Assembly (NCBI RefSeq): GCF_003386285.1
Contig: NZ_QPNC01000001.1
Span: forward strand, 248,001-312,000
Source of the DNA: Nocardiopsis sp. FIRDI 009
Lineage (GTDB): Bacteria > Actinomycetota > Actinomycetes > Streptosporangiales > Streptosporangiaceae
Direction of reading: 5' to 3'
Length of the DNA stretch: 64,000 nt
Part shown: positions 7,660 to 16,600 of the stretch, one piece after another
Layout of the letters: every line of letters starts with the position of its first letter
Numbering within the stretch: the first letter of the stretch is position 1
Position numbers and translations under genes: made by a program
The notes under the pieces: generated by a model
The model's database searches: none
Told to the model about the DNA's origin: nothing
Seen by the model: the letters and a program-made list of their open reading frames with translations, nothing else

Positions 7660-10177
7660 CGGCCTCCCTCTCGTCGTCCTCGCCGTCCGTGTCCGCCGCC
7701 CGCAGGTCGAACACCATGGTCAGCCCGCCGCCCGGGGTGTCCTCCGGGGAGAGCGTGCCGTGCATCGCCTCAACGAAACCACGGGCGACGGCCAGCCCGA
7801 GCCCGACCCCCGTGCCCTGGGGGGCGTCACCCAGACGCTGGAAGGCCTCGAACATCCGCTGCTTGCCCTCGTCCGACACCCCCGGTCCCCGGTCCACCAC
7901 GCGCAACTGCACCCTCCCCCCGTGCGCGCTCGCGGCGACGAGGACGGGCACGCGCGGGTCGGGGTTGTGCCGTACGGCGTTCGACACCACGTTGGCCACC
8001 GCACGCTCCAGCAGCCCCGCGTCGGCACGGACCCGGGGCAGCCAGTCGGGTACGTCCACCGTGACCGCCTCGTTGGGCAGGCCGATCAGGGTGGCCGAGA
8101 CCACCTCCTCCAGCCCCACGGGCCGAATCTTGGGGCGCACGCTGTCGGTCTGCACCCGGCTCATGTCCAGGAGGTTGTCGATCAGCCGGTTGAGCCGGTC
8201 CGCGGACTCCTCCACGGTCTCCATCAGGGCGTCCCGGTCCTCCGGGTCGAGCTCGATGTCGGTCGCCCGCAGGCTGGCCATGCTCGCCTTGATCGACGTC
8301 AGCGGCGTGCGCAGGTCGTGGGAGACGGCGGCCAGCAGCGCGGTGCGGATGCGGTTGCCGGCCACCTGACCGCGCGCCTCGGCGGCGTCCCACTCCAACC
8401 GCTTGTGCTCCAGGGCGATCCCCAGGTGGGCGGCGAACGCCCACAGCACGCTGCGGTCGGCGGCGGGCAGCACCCGGCCGCGCAGCGCCAGGGCGAGGGA
8501 GTCGGAGATCGACACGAGCACGTCCGCCTCCTCCGGCGACTCGCACGCCGGGGCGCCCACGCTGTGCACGGCGCTCCACCGGTCGCCCTCCACCCGCTCC
8601 AGCAGCGTCGCCGACCGCTGTCCGAAGGTCTTGGAGATCCGCCGCAGCAGCGCCTGGAGGGGTTCGTTCCCGGCCAGGACACTGCCCGCGAGCAACGAGA
8701 TCGCGTCGGCCTCCGCGCGGCCGCGCGCGGCCTGCGCCGACCGCCGCGCCGCCATCTCCGCCACCACCGCGACCAGCGAACCCACCAGGACGAACGCGGT
8801 GAGCGCCACGGCGTTGTCCAGGGACACCGGGGGCCTGTCGTGGTGGGGTGAGAGCACGAGGGTGAGCAGTACCGCGCTCCAGAGCGCCGAGGCCAGGGCC
8901 GGCCACAGACCGCCGACCGCCGCCGTGGCGACCGTGGTCAGCAGCAGGAACATCGCGTCCGAGGACAGTCCCACCCCGGAGAACGGGGGGAGCAACAGGA
9001 GCAGCGACATCAGCGCCGGAGCCACCGCGGCCAGCACCCACCCGGTCACGCGCCGGTGCTCGCCGACGCCGCGCCCCGGGGCCGGGAGCAGCCACATCCC
9101 GCTGCCCACCTCCTCGTGGGTGACGATGTGCACGTCGATGTCCCCGGAGTCGCGCGCCACGATCGCGCCCACCCCCGGCCCGAACACGTACTGCCAGCTG
9201 CGGCGGCGCGAGGACCCCAGCACGATCTGCGTGGCGTGCACCCCCCGGGCGAACTCCAGCAGCCCTCTGGGCACGTCGGAGCTGATCACCTGGTGGTAGG
9301 TGCCGCCCAGCTCCGCGAGCAGCTTGCGCTGGCGGACCAGGTGCTCGGTGAGTGGGCGGCCGATCGCGTCCGACTTGACCACGTGGACGGCCAGCAGGTG
9401 GCTGGGCTGGGGGTGGCCCCCGCGCGAGCGAGCCGCGACCCGGGCCGCGCGGCGGATCAGCGTCTCGCCCTCCGGGCCGCCGGTGAGCGCGACCACGACG
9501 CGTTCGCGCGCCTCCCAGGTGCTGCGGATCTCGTGCTCGCCCCGGTACCGGGCCAGACCCTCCTCCACCCGGTCGGCGGTCCACAGCAGGGCCAGTTCGC
9601 GCAGCGCGGCGAGGTTGCCCTCCCGGTAGTAGGCGGCCAGGGCGGCGTCCACGCGTTCGGCCGGGTGGATGTCCCCGTGCGCCATCCGGCGGCGCAGCTC
9701 CTGCGGGGTGACGTCCACCAGCTCGACCTCGGCCGCGCGGCGCACGACCTGGTCGGGGACGGTCTGTTCGGGACGCACGCCGGTGATCTGCGTGACGACG
9801 TCGTTGAGCGACTCCAGGTGGTGGATCCCCACCGTGCTCACGACGTCGATCCCCGCGTCCAGCAGCTTCTCCACGTCCCGCCAGCGGGCGTAGGTGGGCG
9901 CGTCCGGCCCGTTGGCGTGGGCGAGGTCGTCGACGAGCGCCAGTTCCGGGGCGCGCGCGATCACGGCGGCGGTGTCGACCGCGCCGGACGGGTGCTGGGG
10001 TATCACCTCCAGCCCCGTCAACAGGGCGGACGTGCGCTGCCGGCGGTGCGTGTGGGCGGCGGCCACGACCACGTCGGTGCCGTCCTCGGCCCGGCGGCGG
10101 ACCTCGGCCAGCGCGTTGTGGGTCGTGCCCACGCCCGGCGCCGACCCCAGGTAGATGCGGAGCTTTCCTCGTGCCAC
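7640..10177 (-). CDS. kdpD: KdpD-like sensor histidine kinase with an altered Walker A
   Basis: An 845-residue membrane sensor with KdpD architecture. The order is: N-terminal KdpD domain (RIYLGSAPGVGTTHNAL, later LVDDLAHANGPD and DVVSTVGIHHLESLND); a universal-stress domain (about 230-360, GSSRRRSWQYVFGPG); four close membrane helices (about 385-500); a GAF-like region; DHp (LLAAVSHDLRTPLTSIKASM); and ATPase (NAVRHNPD, VVDRGPGVSD, GTGVGLGLAVARGF). The Walker A lysine is absent: GVGTT stands where the family has GVGKT. The GTG at 10177 gives the canonical ARGKLRIYLG start; the upstream frame is junk. It senses K+ or turgor in the family. Confidence 0.88.
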   Translation of the reverse strand: MARGKLRIYLGSAPGVGTTHNALAEVRRRAEDGTDVVVAAAHTHRRQRTSALLTGLEVIPQHPSGAVDTAAVIARAPELALVDDLAHANGPDAPTYARWRDVEKLLDAGIDVVSTVGIHHLESLNDVVTQITGVRPEQTVPDQVVRRAAEVELVDVTPQELRRRMAHGDIHPAERVDAALAAYYREGNLAALRELALLWTADRVEEGLARYRGEHEIRSTWEARERVVVALTGGPEGETLIRRAARVAARSRGGHPQPSHLLAVHVVKSDAIGRPLTEHLVRQRKLLAELGGTYHQVISSDVPRGLLEFARGVHATQIVLGSSRRRSWQYVFGPGVGAIVARDSGDIDVHIVTHEEVGSGMWLLPAPGRGVGEHRRVTGWVLAAVAPALMSLLLLLPPFSGVGLSSDAMFLLLTTVATAAVGGLWPALASALWSAVLLTLVLSPHHDRPPVSLDNAVALTAFVLVGSLVAVVAEMAARRSAQAARGRAEADAISLLAGSVLAGNEPLQALLRRISKTFGQRSATLLERVEGDRWSAVHSVGAPACESPEEADVLVSISDSLALALRGRVLPAADRSVLWAFAAHLGIALEHKRLEWDAAEARGQVAGNRIRTALLAAVSHDLRTPLTSIKASMASLRATDIELDPEDRDALMETVEESADRLNRLIDNLLDMSRVQTDSVRPKIRPVGLEEVVSATLIGLPNEAVTVDVPDWLPRVRADAGLLERAVANVVSNAVRHNPDPRVPVLVAASAHGGRVQLRVVDRGPGVSDEGKQRMFEAFQRLGDAPQGTGVGLGLAVARGFVEAMHGTLSPEDTPGGGLTMVFDLRAADTDGEDDEREADAGPGR

Positions 10178-10410
10178 GTCTCCATTGTCACGTGCCCGGA
10201 CGGGGAACGCGTCCCGCCGTGTCACGCCCGGAGCGGAGCGCGGACATGACGGGGCGGGCGGCGGGCGCGATACTGGGCGACGTACGGACGCACGAGCCCC
10301 ACGCGGGTGGAGGGGGAGCGCGCCCCGTCCGTCCCGTGCGACCCAGCGACACCTGTGAGGAGGTGCGGCGTTCGCCCCGCGACGAGCGCGGGGTGTTCCC
10401 ACGCCGCGAC

Positions 10411-11355
10411 ATGATGACCGAGTATCCCCCCAACGACGGATCGTTCCCGGGCAACCCAGGCGAACCGCCGTTCCCCGGGCAACCGGGGCGGCCCCCGCAG
10501 TCCGGCCAGCCCGGGCCGGGCGGCCAGCCCCACTTCCAACCGCCCCCGCCCGGTCCGCAGGGGTGGCCCGGAGCCCCGTACGGGGGCCAGCCCGGCGGGC
10601 ACCCGCCCGGGTACGGCGCTCCGGGAGGTCCGTACGGCGGCCCCGGGGGAGGGCCGCCCCAGCAGCCTCCGGTGCCGGGCCAGCCCGGGCCGGGCGGCCA
10701 GCCGCGCCGCGACGGCCGGGTCGCGCTGATCGTCGGCGCGAGCGTGACAGCCGTCGCGTTGCTGGTCACGGGTGGGGTGCTGGTCTGGAACCTGTCCGGT
10801 TCCCGGCCCTACGCGGACCTGCCGAGCTGCCGCCGGCTGCTGACGAGCGAGCTGCTCGACTCCAGGCCCGAGACCGAGGGCCTGCGGGCCGAGGGCGGGT
10901 ACGAGGAGGGGGAGGAGCTGGCGTACCGCGACGACGACCAACTCCTCGGGTCCCTGACGTGCGAGGTGTCGGACGGCGGAGAGGCCGTGATGGGGGTGTC
11001 CGTCGACCTCCTGGAGTACGAGGACGACGGGGACGCCGTCGAGGACCTGCGCGGTGAGTTCGAGGACTACCTGGAGGAGGTGGAGTCCGGCGGCTGGGCC
11101 GACGAGCGGGAGGCGGACCTGGTCGACTGGCGGCCGCTGGGGGTGGGCGACGTCGGGGTCGTCGTGCTCTACGAGCCCGGCTACATCGACGAGGAGGTCG
11201 TGTACGGCCAGGCGTTCTTCAGCACGGTCAACCTCGGTGTGACCGTCTACCACGTCTACGACGCCGACATCGACGCGGAGGAGGAGCTCGACCGCCTCGA
11301 CGACCTGGCCCGTCAGGTCCACCGGCAGCTCTCCCGGGAGGCCGAGCGGGCCTGA
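10411..11355 (+). CDS. Pro/Gly-rich single-pass membrane protein, unknown function
   Basis: A 314-residue protein. Residues 1-100 are a low-complexity Pro/Gly/Gln tail with PGQPG-like repeats, as in many actinobacterial membrane proteins. One hydrophobic segment follows (about 108-130, VALIVGASVTAVALLVTGGV), then an acidic extracytoplasmic domain (about 135-314) with Cys in PSCRRLL and LTCEVSD that could pair. The type (cytosolic Pro-rich tail, membrane anchor, outer domain) is common, but the outer domain is not recognised. The ATG at 10411 is preferred; an in-frame GTG at 10393 is possible. It is divergent from kdpD, so the two could share a control region at 10178-10410. Confidence 0.75.
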   Translation: MMTEYPPNDGSFPGNPGEPPFPGQPGRPPQSGQPGPGGQPHFQPPPPGPQGWPGAPYGGQPGGHPPGYGAPGGPYGGPGGGPPQQPPVPGQPGPGGQPRRDGRVALIVGASVTAVALLVTGGVLVWNLSGSRPYADLPSCRRLLTSELLDSRPETEGLRAEGGYEEGEELAYRDDDQLLGSLTCEVSDGGEAVMGVSVDLLEYEDDGDAVEDLRGEFEDYLEEVESGGWADEREADLVDWRPLGVGDVGVVVLYEPGYIDEEVVYGQAFFSTVNLGVTVYHVYDADIDAEEELDRLDDLARQVHRQLSREAERA

Positions 11356-11410
11356 CCGACGGCGGTCCCGGCATCCCGGCCCGGGGCCGCCGCCCGCGGA
11401 GCGCCGCCGC

Positions 11411-13039
11411 TCAGGACGGGTCGGGGATCAGCTTGCCCGGGTTGAGCACGCCCTCGGGGTCCAGCGCCGCCTTGACCGCGCGCAGCACGTCACCGCCCAG
11501 CGGACCGATCTCCGCCGCCATCCACGGCCGGTGGTCGGTGCCCACCGCGTGGTGGTGGGTGATCGTCCCCCGGTGGGCCACGATCGCCTCCGAGGCGGCC
11601 CGCTTGGCCCGGTCCCACCGCTCCAGGGGCGCCTCACCCGCCGCCGTGGCCACCGTGAAGTACAGCGAGGCCCCGGTCGGGTAGGTGTGCGACACGTGGC
11701 ACATGACCACGACGCCGCCCTCGTCGCCGTCCAGCGCCCCGGTCAGCGCCGCCGAGACCGCCCGGTACAGCGGCAGCAGGTCGGTCCAGGTCGCCGCCGT
11801 CTCCAGCGTCTCCGCGACGAACCCCGACGACAGCAGTGTGTCGCGCAGGTACGGGGCGGAGAACCGGTTCTCCCGCCAGTGCGCCACCGGGTCCGCGCCC
11901 AGCGGTGTGCCGCCCGCCGCCGTCAGGACCTCCCGGACGGCGGCCGACCGCGCGGCCACATCCGCCTCGGTCCCCTCGAAGCCCAGGACCGCCTGACACC
12001 CCGGGGCGGCCTCCCGACCGCCCAACGCCGCGCCCACGAAGGTCTCCGCCTCGTCCAGCACCCGCGCCATGGTCGGCCGCGTGTCCGACTGCGCGAGCGT
12101 GCGCAGCGCGGCCACACCCGTGGCGAAGTCCGGGAAGGACCAGGCCTCGTCCAGCACCGCCTCCGGGCGGGGACGCACCCGCAGACCGACCTCGGTGATC
12201 ACCCCCAGGACGCCCTCCGACCCGAGCATCAGCCGCCGCAGGTCCGGCCCGGCGGCCGAGGCGGGCGGGCCGCCCAGCTCCAGGGTGCCGCGCGGGGTGG
12301 CCACGCGCAGCGACACCACCATGTCCTCGAACCGGCCGTACCCCGAGGACGCCTGCCCGCTGGACCGGGTCGCCGCGTACCCGCCGATGGTCGCGTACTC
12401 GTAGCTCTGCGGCATGTGCCCGAGCGTGTACCCGTGCTCGCCGAGCAGGGCCTCGGCGTGCGGGGTGCGCACACCCGCGCCCAGGACCGCCGTGGCGGAG
12501 ACACGGTCGAGGGACACCAGGCGGTCCAGTCGCCGCAGGTCCAGCGAGATCACGGCCGGAAACCCGCCGCGCAGGGGGGCGACCCCGCCCACCACGCTGG
12601 TGCCGCCGCCGAAGGGGACGACGGCCACGCGGGCGTCGGAGCACACCCGCAGCAGGCGTTCGACCTCGTCGTGGTCGGCGGGGTGGACCACCGCGTCCGG
12701 CGCCGGGTCGGCCGCCCCGGACCGCCGGAGCAGCAGGTCGGGGGTGCTCTTACCGCCGAGGCGGCGCAGTCGCGCGGCGTCGTCCACGCGTACGTGCTCG
12801 GCGCCGACCACCCCGGCCAGCGCCTCGCGGGTCCCGTCGTCCAGGCGGGAGGCGGGCAGCACGACGGAGTCCTCGGCGACGGCGGGCCGCTCCTCGGGCT
12901 CGGTACGCAGGACCTGGGCGATCAGGTCGCGCAGCGCGGGGTCGAGCGTCTTCGCCCGGGCCGGGTCGCCCCAGCCGAACCAGCTCATCTCGGGTGCGGG
13001 GTCGGCCAGCGGGCCGGTGGGGGAGTTCTCATCAGTCAT
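11411..13039 (-). CDS. FAD-linked oxidase, alkyldihydroxyacetonephosphate synthase-like
   Basis: A 542-residue flavoprotein of the vanillyl-alcohol oxidase superfamily. The PCMH-type FAD domain has VVPFGGGTSVVGG near residue 140 and GHMPQSYEYATIGGYAATRS near 215, the latter very like ether-lipid AGPS. GYGRFEDMV and LGSEGVLGVITEVGLRV follow. The C-terminal cap ends in HHHAVGTDH and DPEGVLNPGKLIP. AGPS exchanges an acyl for a fatty alcohol on dihydroxyacetone phosphate; the nearby glpD supports a glycerol-phosphate or ether-lipid link, though the substrate is inferred. It is divergent from a TetR gene with only 17 bp between start codons. Confidence 0.82.
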   Translation of the reverse strand: MTDENSPTGPLADPAPEMSWFGWGDPARAKTLDPALRDLIAQVLRTEPEERPAVAEDSVVLPASRLDDGTREALAGVVGAEHVRVDDAARLRRLGGKSTPDLLLRRSGAADPAPDAVVHPADHDEVERLLRVCSDARVAVVPFGGGTSVVGGVAPLRGGFPAVISLDLRRLDRLVSLDRVSATAVLGAGVRTPHAEALLGEHGYTLGHMPQSYEYATIGGYAATRSSGQASSGYGRFEDMVVSLRVATPRGTLELGGPPASAAGPDLRRLMLGSEGVLGVITEVGLRVRPRPEAVLDEAWSFPDFATGVAALRTLAQSDTRPTMARVLDEAETFVGAALGGREAAPGCQAVLGFEGTEADVAARSAAVREVLTAAGGTPLGADPVAHWRENRFSAPYLRDTLLSSGFVAETLETAATWTDLLPLYRAVSAALTGALDGDEGGVVVMCHVSHTYPTGASLYFTVATAAGEAPLERWDRAKRAASEAIVAHRGTITHHHAVGTDHRPWMAAEIGPLGGDVLRAVKAALDPEGVLNPGKLIPDPS

Positions 13040-13056
13040 GCTCTACAGTTTTACAC
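13040..13056. promoter_or_regulatory. 17-bp divergent, apparently leaderless promoter region
   Basis: Only 17 bp separate the ATG at 13039 (minus) and the ATG at 13057 (plus). TACAGT (13044-13049) lies 7 nt before the plus start. On the minus strand an AT-rich box, TAAAAC (13053-13048), lies 8 nt before the minus start. The two -10 regions overlap, so the TetR protein could control both genes from one site. Confidence 0.5.
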
Positions 13057-13644
13057 ATGGCGTCAAAACGTAACGTTGAAGATCGGATCCTGGACGCGGC
13101 CCGCGCCTGTGTCGAGGACTTCGGGGTGCGCCGCACCACCCTGACCGACGTGGCGCGCCGTGCCGAGGTCAGCCGCCCGACCGTCTACCGCAGGTGGCCC
13201 GACGTGACGGCCCTGGTCGCCGACCTGCTCACCCGCGAACTGCGCCGGATCCTCCTGTCCGAGGAGGAGTCCGCCGAACAGGACCTGGCGGGGGAGAGCG
13301 TGCGGGCGCGCCTGGTCCGCCACGCCGCCGGGGTCGCGCGCGCCATGCTCGACCACCCCCTGTTCACCCGAGTGGTCGACACCGAACCCGAACTCCTGGC
13401 CACCTACACGTTCCACCGGCTCGGCACCAGCCACCGCGCCGCCCTGGAGGTGCTGGAACCCGTCATCGCCGAGGGCCAGGCCGACGGGTCGGTCCGGCCC
13501 GGGAACCCCGCCGTCCTCGCCCGCCTCGTCCTCGTCACCGTCCAGAACACCGTCACCTCCCGCCGCCTGTTCGCCGACGTGCTCGACGAGCCCGGACTCG
13601 CCACCGAACTCACCGGTCTGCTGGACGGCTACCTCGCCCCCTGA
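13057..13644 (+). CDS. TetR-family regulator of the FAD-oxidase/glpD locus
   Basis: A 195-residue regulator. The N-terminal helix-turn-helix (about residues 8-52: ILDAARACVEDFG, TTLTDVARRAEVSRPTVYRRW) is classic TetR, and the rest is a helical ligand-binding domain. It is divergent from the AGPS-like oxidase and sits 33 nt upstream of glpD, so it probably governs both; autoregulation through the 17-bp gap is likely. The ligand is unknown, and a fatty-alcohol, acyl or glycerol-phosphate derivative would fit the neighbours. The start was chosen by homology of the HTH onset and by the leaderless promoter layout. Confidence 0.88.
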   Translation: MASKRNVEDRILDAARACVEDFGVRRTTLTDVARRAEVSRPTVYRRWPDVTALVADLLTRELRRILLSEEESAEQDLAGESVRARLVRHAAGVARAMLDHPLFTRVVDTEPELLATYTFHRLGTSHRAALEVLEPVIAEGQADGSVRPGNPAVLARLVLVTVQNTVTSRRLFADVLDEPGLATELTGLLDGYLAP

Positions 13645-13677
13645 CCGCACCGCCTCCCTCCAGGAAAGGACCACCCC

Positions 13678-15213
13678 ATGCGCCCCACCCCTCCCGCGTC
13701 CTCATCCCTGAACGCCGCCCGGCGCGCCGCCGACCTCGCGGACCTGGGCGCCCACCCACAGGTGGACGTCCTGGTCGTCGGGGGCGGTGTGACCGGCGCC
13801 GGGGTCGCGCTCGACGCCGCCTCGCGCGGCCTCGACACCGTCCTCGTCGAACGCGACGACCTGGCCTTCGGCACCAGCAGATGGAGCTCCAAGCTCGTCC
13901 ACGGCGGCCTGCGCTACCTCGCCCGGGGACAGGTGGGCATCGCCTACGAGAGCGCACGCGAACGCGACGTCCTCATGCGCGTGACCGCGCCCCACCTGGT
14001 CCGTCCCCTCCCCATGATCGTTCCGGTGCACCGGGGCTCCGGTCTGGCGCGCCCGCTGCTCGTGCGCGGGGGAATGGGCATGGGGGACGTCCTGCGCGTC
14101 CTGGCGGGCACCCCCAGGGGGATCCTGCCCGGCCCGCGGCTGCTCACCGCCCGACAGACCCTGCGCCTGCTGCCCGGCGTGGAGCCCGAGGGGCTGCGCG
14201 GCGGCATCCTGTCCTTCGACGGCCAACTGGTCGACGACGCCCGCCTCGTGGTCGCCCTCGCCCGCACCGCCGCGCGCGAGGGGGCCCGCGTCATCACGCG
14301 CTGTTCGGCCGAGTCCGTGACCGCCGACGGGGTGTGGCTGCGCGACGGGATCACCGGCGAGACGATCGGCGTCCGCCCCCGGGCCGTGGTCAACGCGACC
14401 GGGGTCCACGCCGGGGACCTCGACCCGTCGGTGCGGCTGCGGCCCAGCCGGGGCAGCCACCTGGTGCTGGACGGGGCGGCGCTCGGACATCCCAGGGCAG
14501 CGCTCACCGTGCCGGTCGGGGGCAGCGTCAACCGGTTCGTGTTCGCCCTCCCGCAGGCCGACGGCCGGGTGTTCGCCGGGCTCACCGACGAACCCGTGGA
14601 CGGACCCGCCCCGCGTGTGCCCGAGGTCCCCGCCGAGGACGTCGACTTCCTCCTCGCCCAGCTCAACACGGCCCTGCGCACACGCCTCGGACCCGGGGAC
14701 GTGCTCGGCGCGTTCGCCGGGCTGCGCCCCCTGCTCGACGGGGACGGGGCCAGCTCCGACCTGTCCCGGGAGCACTCCGTCACCGTCTCGCCCACGGGCG
14801 CGGTCACCGTGGTCGGCGGCAAACTCACCACCTACCGGGCGATGGCCCAGGAGGCGGTGGACACCGTCGTACGCGCCCGGCGGCTGTCCGCCGCGCCCTG
14901 CCGGACACGGTCGCTGCCGCTGGTCGGCGCCGCGTCCCGGGAGGAGCTCGACGCGCTGGACGCCCCGCGCCGCCTCGTGCGCCGGTACGGGACCGAGGCG
15001 CCGGACGTCGTCGCCGAGGCCGACGGGGACCCGGCGCTGCTCGAACCGGTGGCGTGCGGCGTCACCGAGGCGGAACTGCGGTTCGCGGTCCGGCACGAGG
15101 GGGCCCTGGACGTGGCCGACCTGCTGGACCGGCGCACGCGGATCGGACTGGTCGACGGGGACCGGACGGCGGCCGACGCGGCGGCACGGGCGGCACTGGC
15201 GGACGGTCGGTGA
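13678..15213 (+). CDS. glpD: glycerol-3-phosphate dehydrogenase (FAD-dependent)
   Basis: A 511-residue membrane-associated flavoenzyme that oxidises sn-glycerol-3-phosphate to dihydroxyacetone phosphate and passes electrons to quinone. The FAD-binding Rossmann motif VVGGGVTGAGVALDAASRG is at about residues 35-53, followed by the family signature TSRWSSKLVHGGLRYL at about 65-80. The C-terminal cap (from about 400) is as in GlpD. DHAP is the substrate side of AGPS chemistry, which ties this gene to the FAD oxidase upstream. It follows the TetR gene by 33 nt on the same strand, with AGGAAAGGA upstream of the ATG. Confidence 0.9.
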   Translation: MRPTPPASSSLNAARRAADLADLGAHPQVDVLVVGGGVTGAGVALDAASRGLDTVLVERDDLAFGTSRWSSKLVHGGLRYLARGQVGIAYESARERDVLMRVTAPHLVRPLPMIVPVHRGSGLARPLLVRGGMGMGDVLRVLAGTPRGILPGPRLLTARQTLRLLPGVEPEGLRGGILSFDGQLVDDARLVVALARTAAREGARVITRCSAESVTADGVWLRDGITGETIGVRPRAVVNATGVHAGDLDPSVRLRPSRGSHLVLDGAALGHPRAALTVPVGGSVNRFVFALPQADGRVFAGLTDEPVDGPAPRVPEVPAEDVDFLLAQLNTALRTRLGPGDVLGAFAGLRPLLDGDGASSDLSREHSVTVSPTGAVTVVGGKLTTYRAMAQEAVDTVVRARRLSAAPCRTRSLPLVGAASREELDALDAPRRLVRRYGTEAPDVVAEADGDPALLEPVACGVTEAELRFAVRHEGALDVADLLDRRTRIGLVDGDRTAADAAARAALADGR

Positions 15214-15392
15214 CGGGGAGGACACGGATTCGCGGAACGCGCCACACCGACATCCCCTGTCCCGCAGGGCGTTGATCGCGTATCGTCGTAGCCGGTCCGG
15301 CGCGCCGTCTCCCTCACGGCCCCGGACGCTCCCGAGCCTCCCCCTGTCCCGGTTCGCCTGCCCACTGAACCGCCCCGCCGAAGGAGTCACCC

Positions 15393-15944
15393 ATGCCCAC
15401 GCTCGTTTCCGTGCCCGCGCTCGCAGAGGACGACGACGTCCTGGCGGGTGTACCGGACGAGTACCGGCACTACTTCAACGGACGGCCTCCGGTGCCCTTC
15501 ACCAAACGGCACTGGGAGTTCCCCGGGGAGCCCAGGAGCATCCGCCTGTGCCGGGCCTTCCTGGACACCTGCGCCGCCAGCCGCGACGGCGACTTCCGGT
15601 ACGTCTTCTCCCTGCTGGGGACGGAGCTGGCCACCAACGCCCTGCGGCACAGCCGTTCGGGGGAGGAGGGCCAGACCTTCGTGCTCAAGGTGATCCGGGG
15701 CGCGAACGGACTGACGCTGGTCTGCCGGGACAACGGCAGACCCACGAACGGGCGGCCGGACGGGGGCCGGACGCTGGCCCCCGCCCCGATGGCGGGGGAC
15801 CGGCTCACGGCGGAGAGCGGTCGGGGCCTGGCCCTGGTCGACAGCTTCGCCACCACCTGGGGGGACAACGGTCACCCCAGCATCCGCAAGGTGTGGTTCC
15901 ACCTGGCCTACGACATGACCGGTAGCTCCTGGCCCGCCGCCTGA
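15393..15944 (+). CDS. RsbW-like ATP-binding regulatory protein
   Basis: A 183-residue protein with a single GHKL ATPase fold and no sensor or DHp domain. The N box is TELATNALRHS, the G1 box is CRDNG and the G2-like stretch is ESGRGLALVDSFATTWG. This is the HATPase_c_2 class of anti-sigma-factor kinases abundant in filamentous actinomycetes. Partners would be a sigma factor or an anti-sigma antagonist, but none adjoins it. It is monocistronic, convergent with the response regulator 11 nt downstream, and preceded by 179 bp of unannotated sequence that must hold its promoter. Confidence 0.82.
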   Translation: MPTLVSVPALAEDDDVLAGVPDEYRHYFNGRPPVPFTKRHWEFPGEPRSIRLCRAFLDTCAASRDGDFRYVFSLLGTELATNALRHSRSGEEGQTFVLKVIRGANGLTLVCRDNGRPTNGRPDGGRTLAPAPMAGDRLTAESGRGLALVDSFATTWGDNGHPSIRKVWFHLAYDMTGSSWPAA

Positions 15945-15955
15945 GCGGTGCTCGC

Positions 15956-16600
15956 CTACCGCTGTTCGAGGTAGGCGAGGACCGCGCGGACCCGCCGGTG
16001 GCCGGTGTCGGAGGGCGCCAGGCCCAGCTTCGCGAAGACGTTGCCGATGTGCTTGTGCACGGCGTTCTCCGTCACGACGAGCCGCCGCGCGATCTCCCCG
16101 TTGCCCAGTCCCTCGGCCATCAGCGCCAGGACCTCACCCTCGCGTGGGGTGAGCGACTCCAGCGGGTCGCGCGGTCGCCGCGCCAACAGCTGCTGGACCA
16201 CCGCCGGGTCCATGACCGTACCCCCGTCCGCGACCCGGCGCAGGGCGTCGACGAACTCGCTCACCCTGGCGACCCGGTCCTTGAGCAGGTAACCGACCCC
16301 GCCCCGCCCGTCCGCCAGCAGCTCCCCGGCGTAGTCGCGCTCCACGTACTGGGACAGCACCAGGACGGGCAGCGCCTCGTGCCCGCGCCGGGCCTCGATG
16401 GCGGCGCGCACGCCCTCGTCGCGGAAGCCCGGCGGCAGGCGTACGTCCACGACCGCCAGGTCGGGGCGGTGACGGTCGACCGCCGAGGCGAAGGCGGCGG
16501 CGTCGGCGGTCACCTCCGCCACCTCGAAGCCGCGCGTGGACAGCAGCAGTTCCAACCCGGCCGACAGCAGGACGTTGTCCTCGGCGATCACGACGCGCAC
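15956..16600 (-). CDS. NarL/LuxR-family response regulator
   Basis: A 214-residue regulator. The receiver domain (1-120) starts RVVIAEDNVLL, has the phosphoacceptor Asp in LAVVDVRLPP and the conserved Lys in YLLKDRV. The LuxR-type HTH (about 148-205) contains LTPREGEVLALMAEGLGNGEIARRL and NAVHKHIGNVFAKLGL. The GTG start at 16600 overlaps the 3' end of the kinase gene by 13 nt, giving a coupled two-component operon with the kinase first. Targets are not identifiable from the window. Confidence 0.9.
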   Translation of the reverse strand: MRVVIAEDNVLLSAGLELLLSTRGFEVAEVTADAAAFASAVDRHRPDLAVVDVRLPPGFRDEGVRAAIEARRGHEALPVLVLSQYVERDYAGELLADGRGGVGYLLKDRVARVSEFVDALRRVADGGTVMDPAVVQQLLARRPRDPLESLTPREGEVLALMAEGLGNGEIARRLVVTENAVHKHIGNVFAKLGLAPSDTGHRRVRAVLAYLEQR

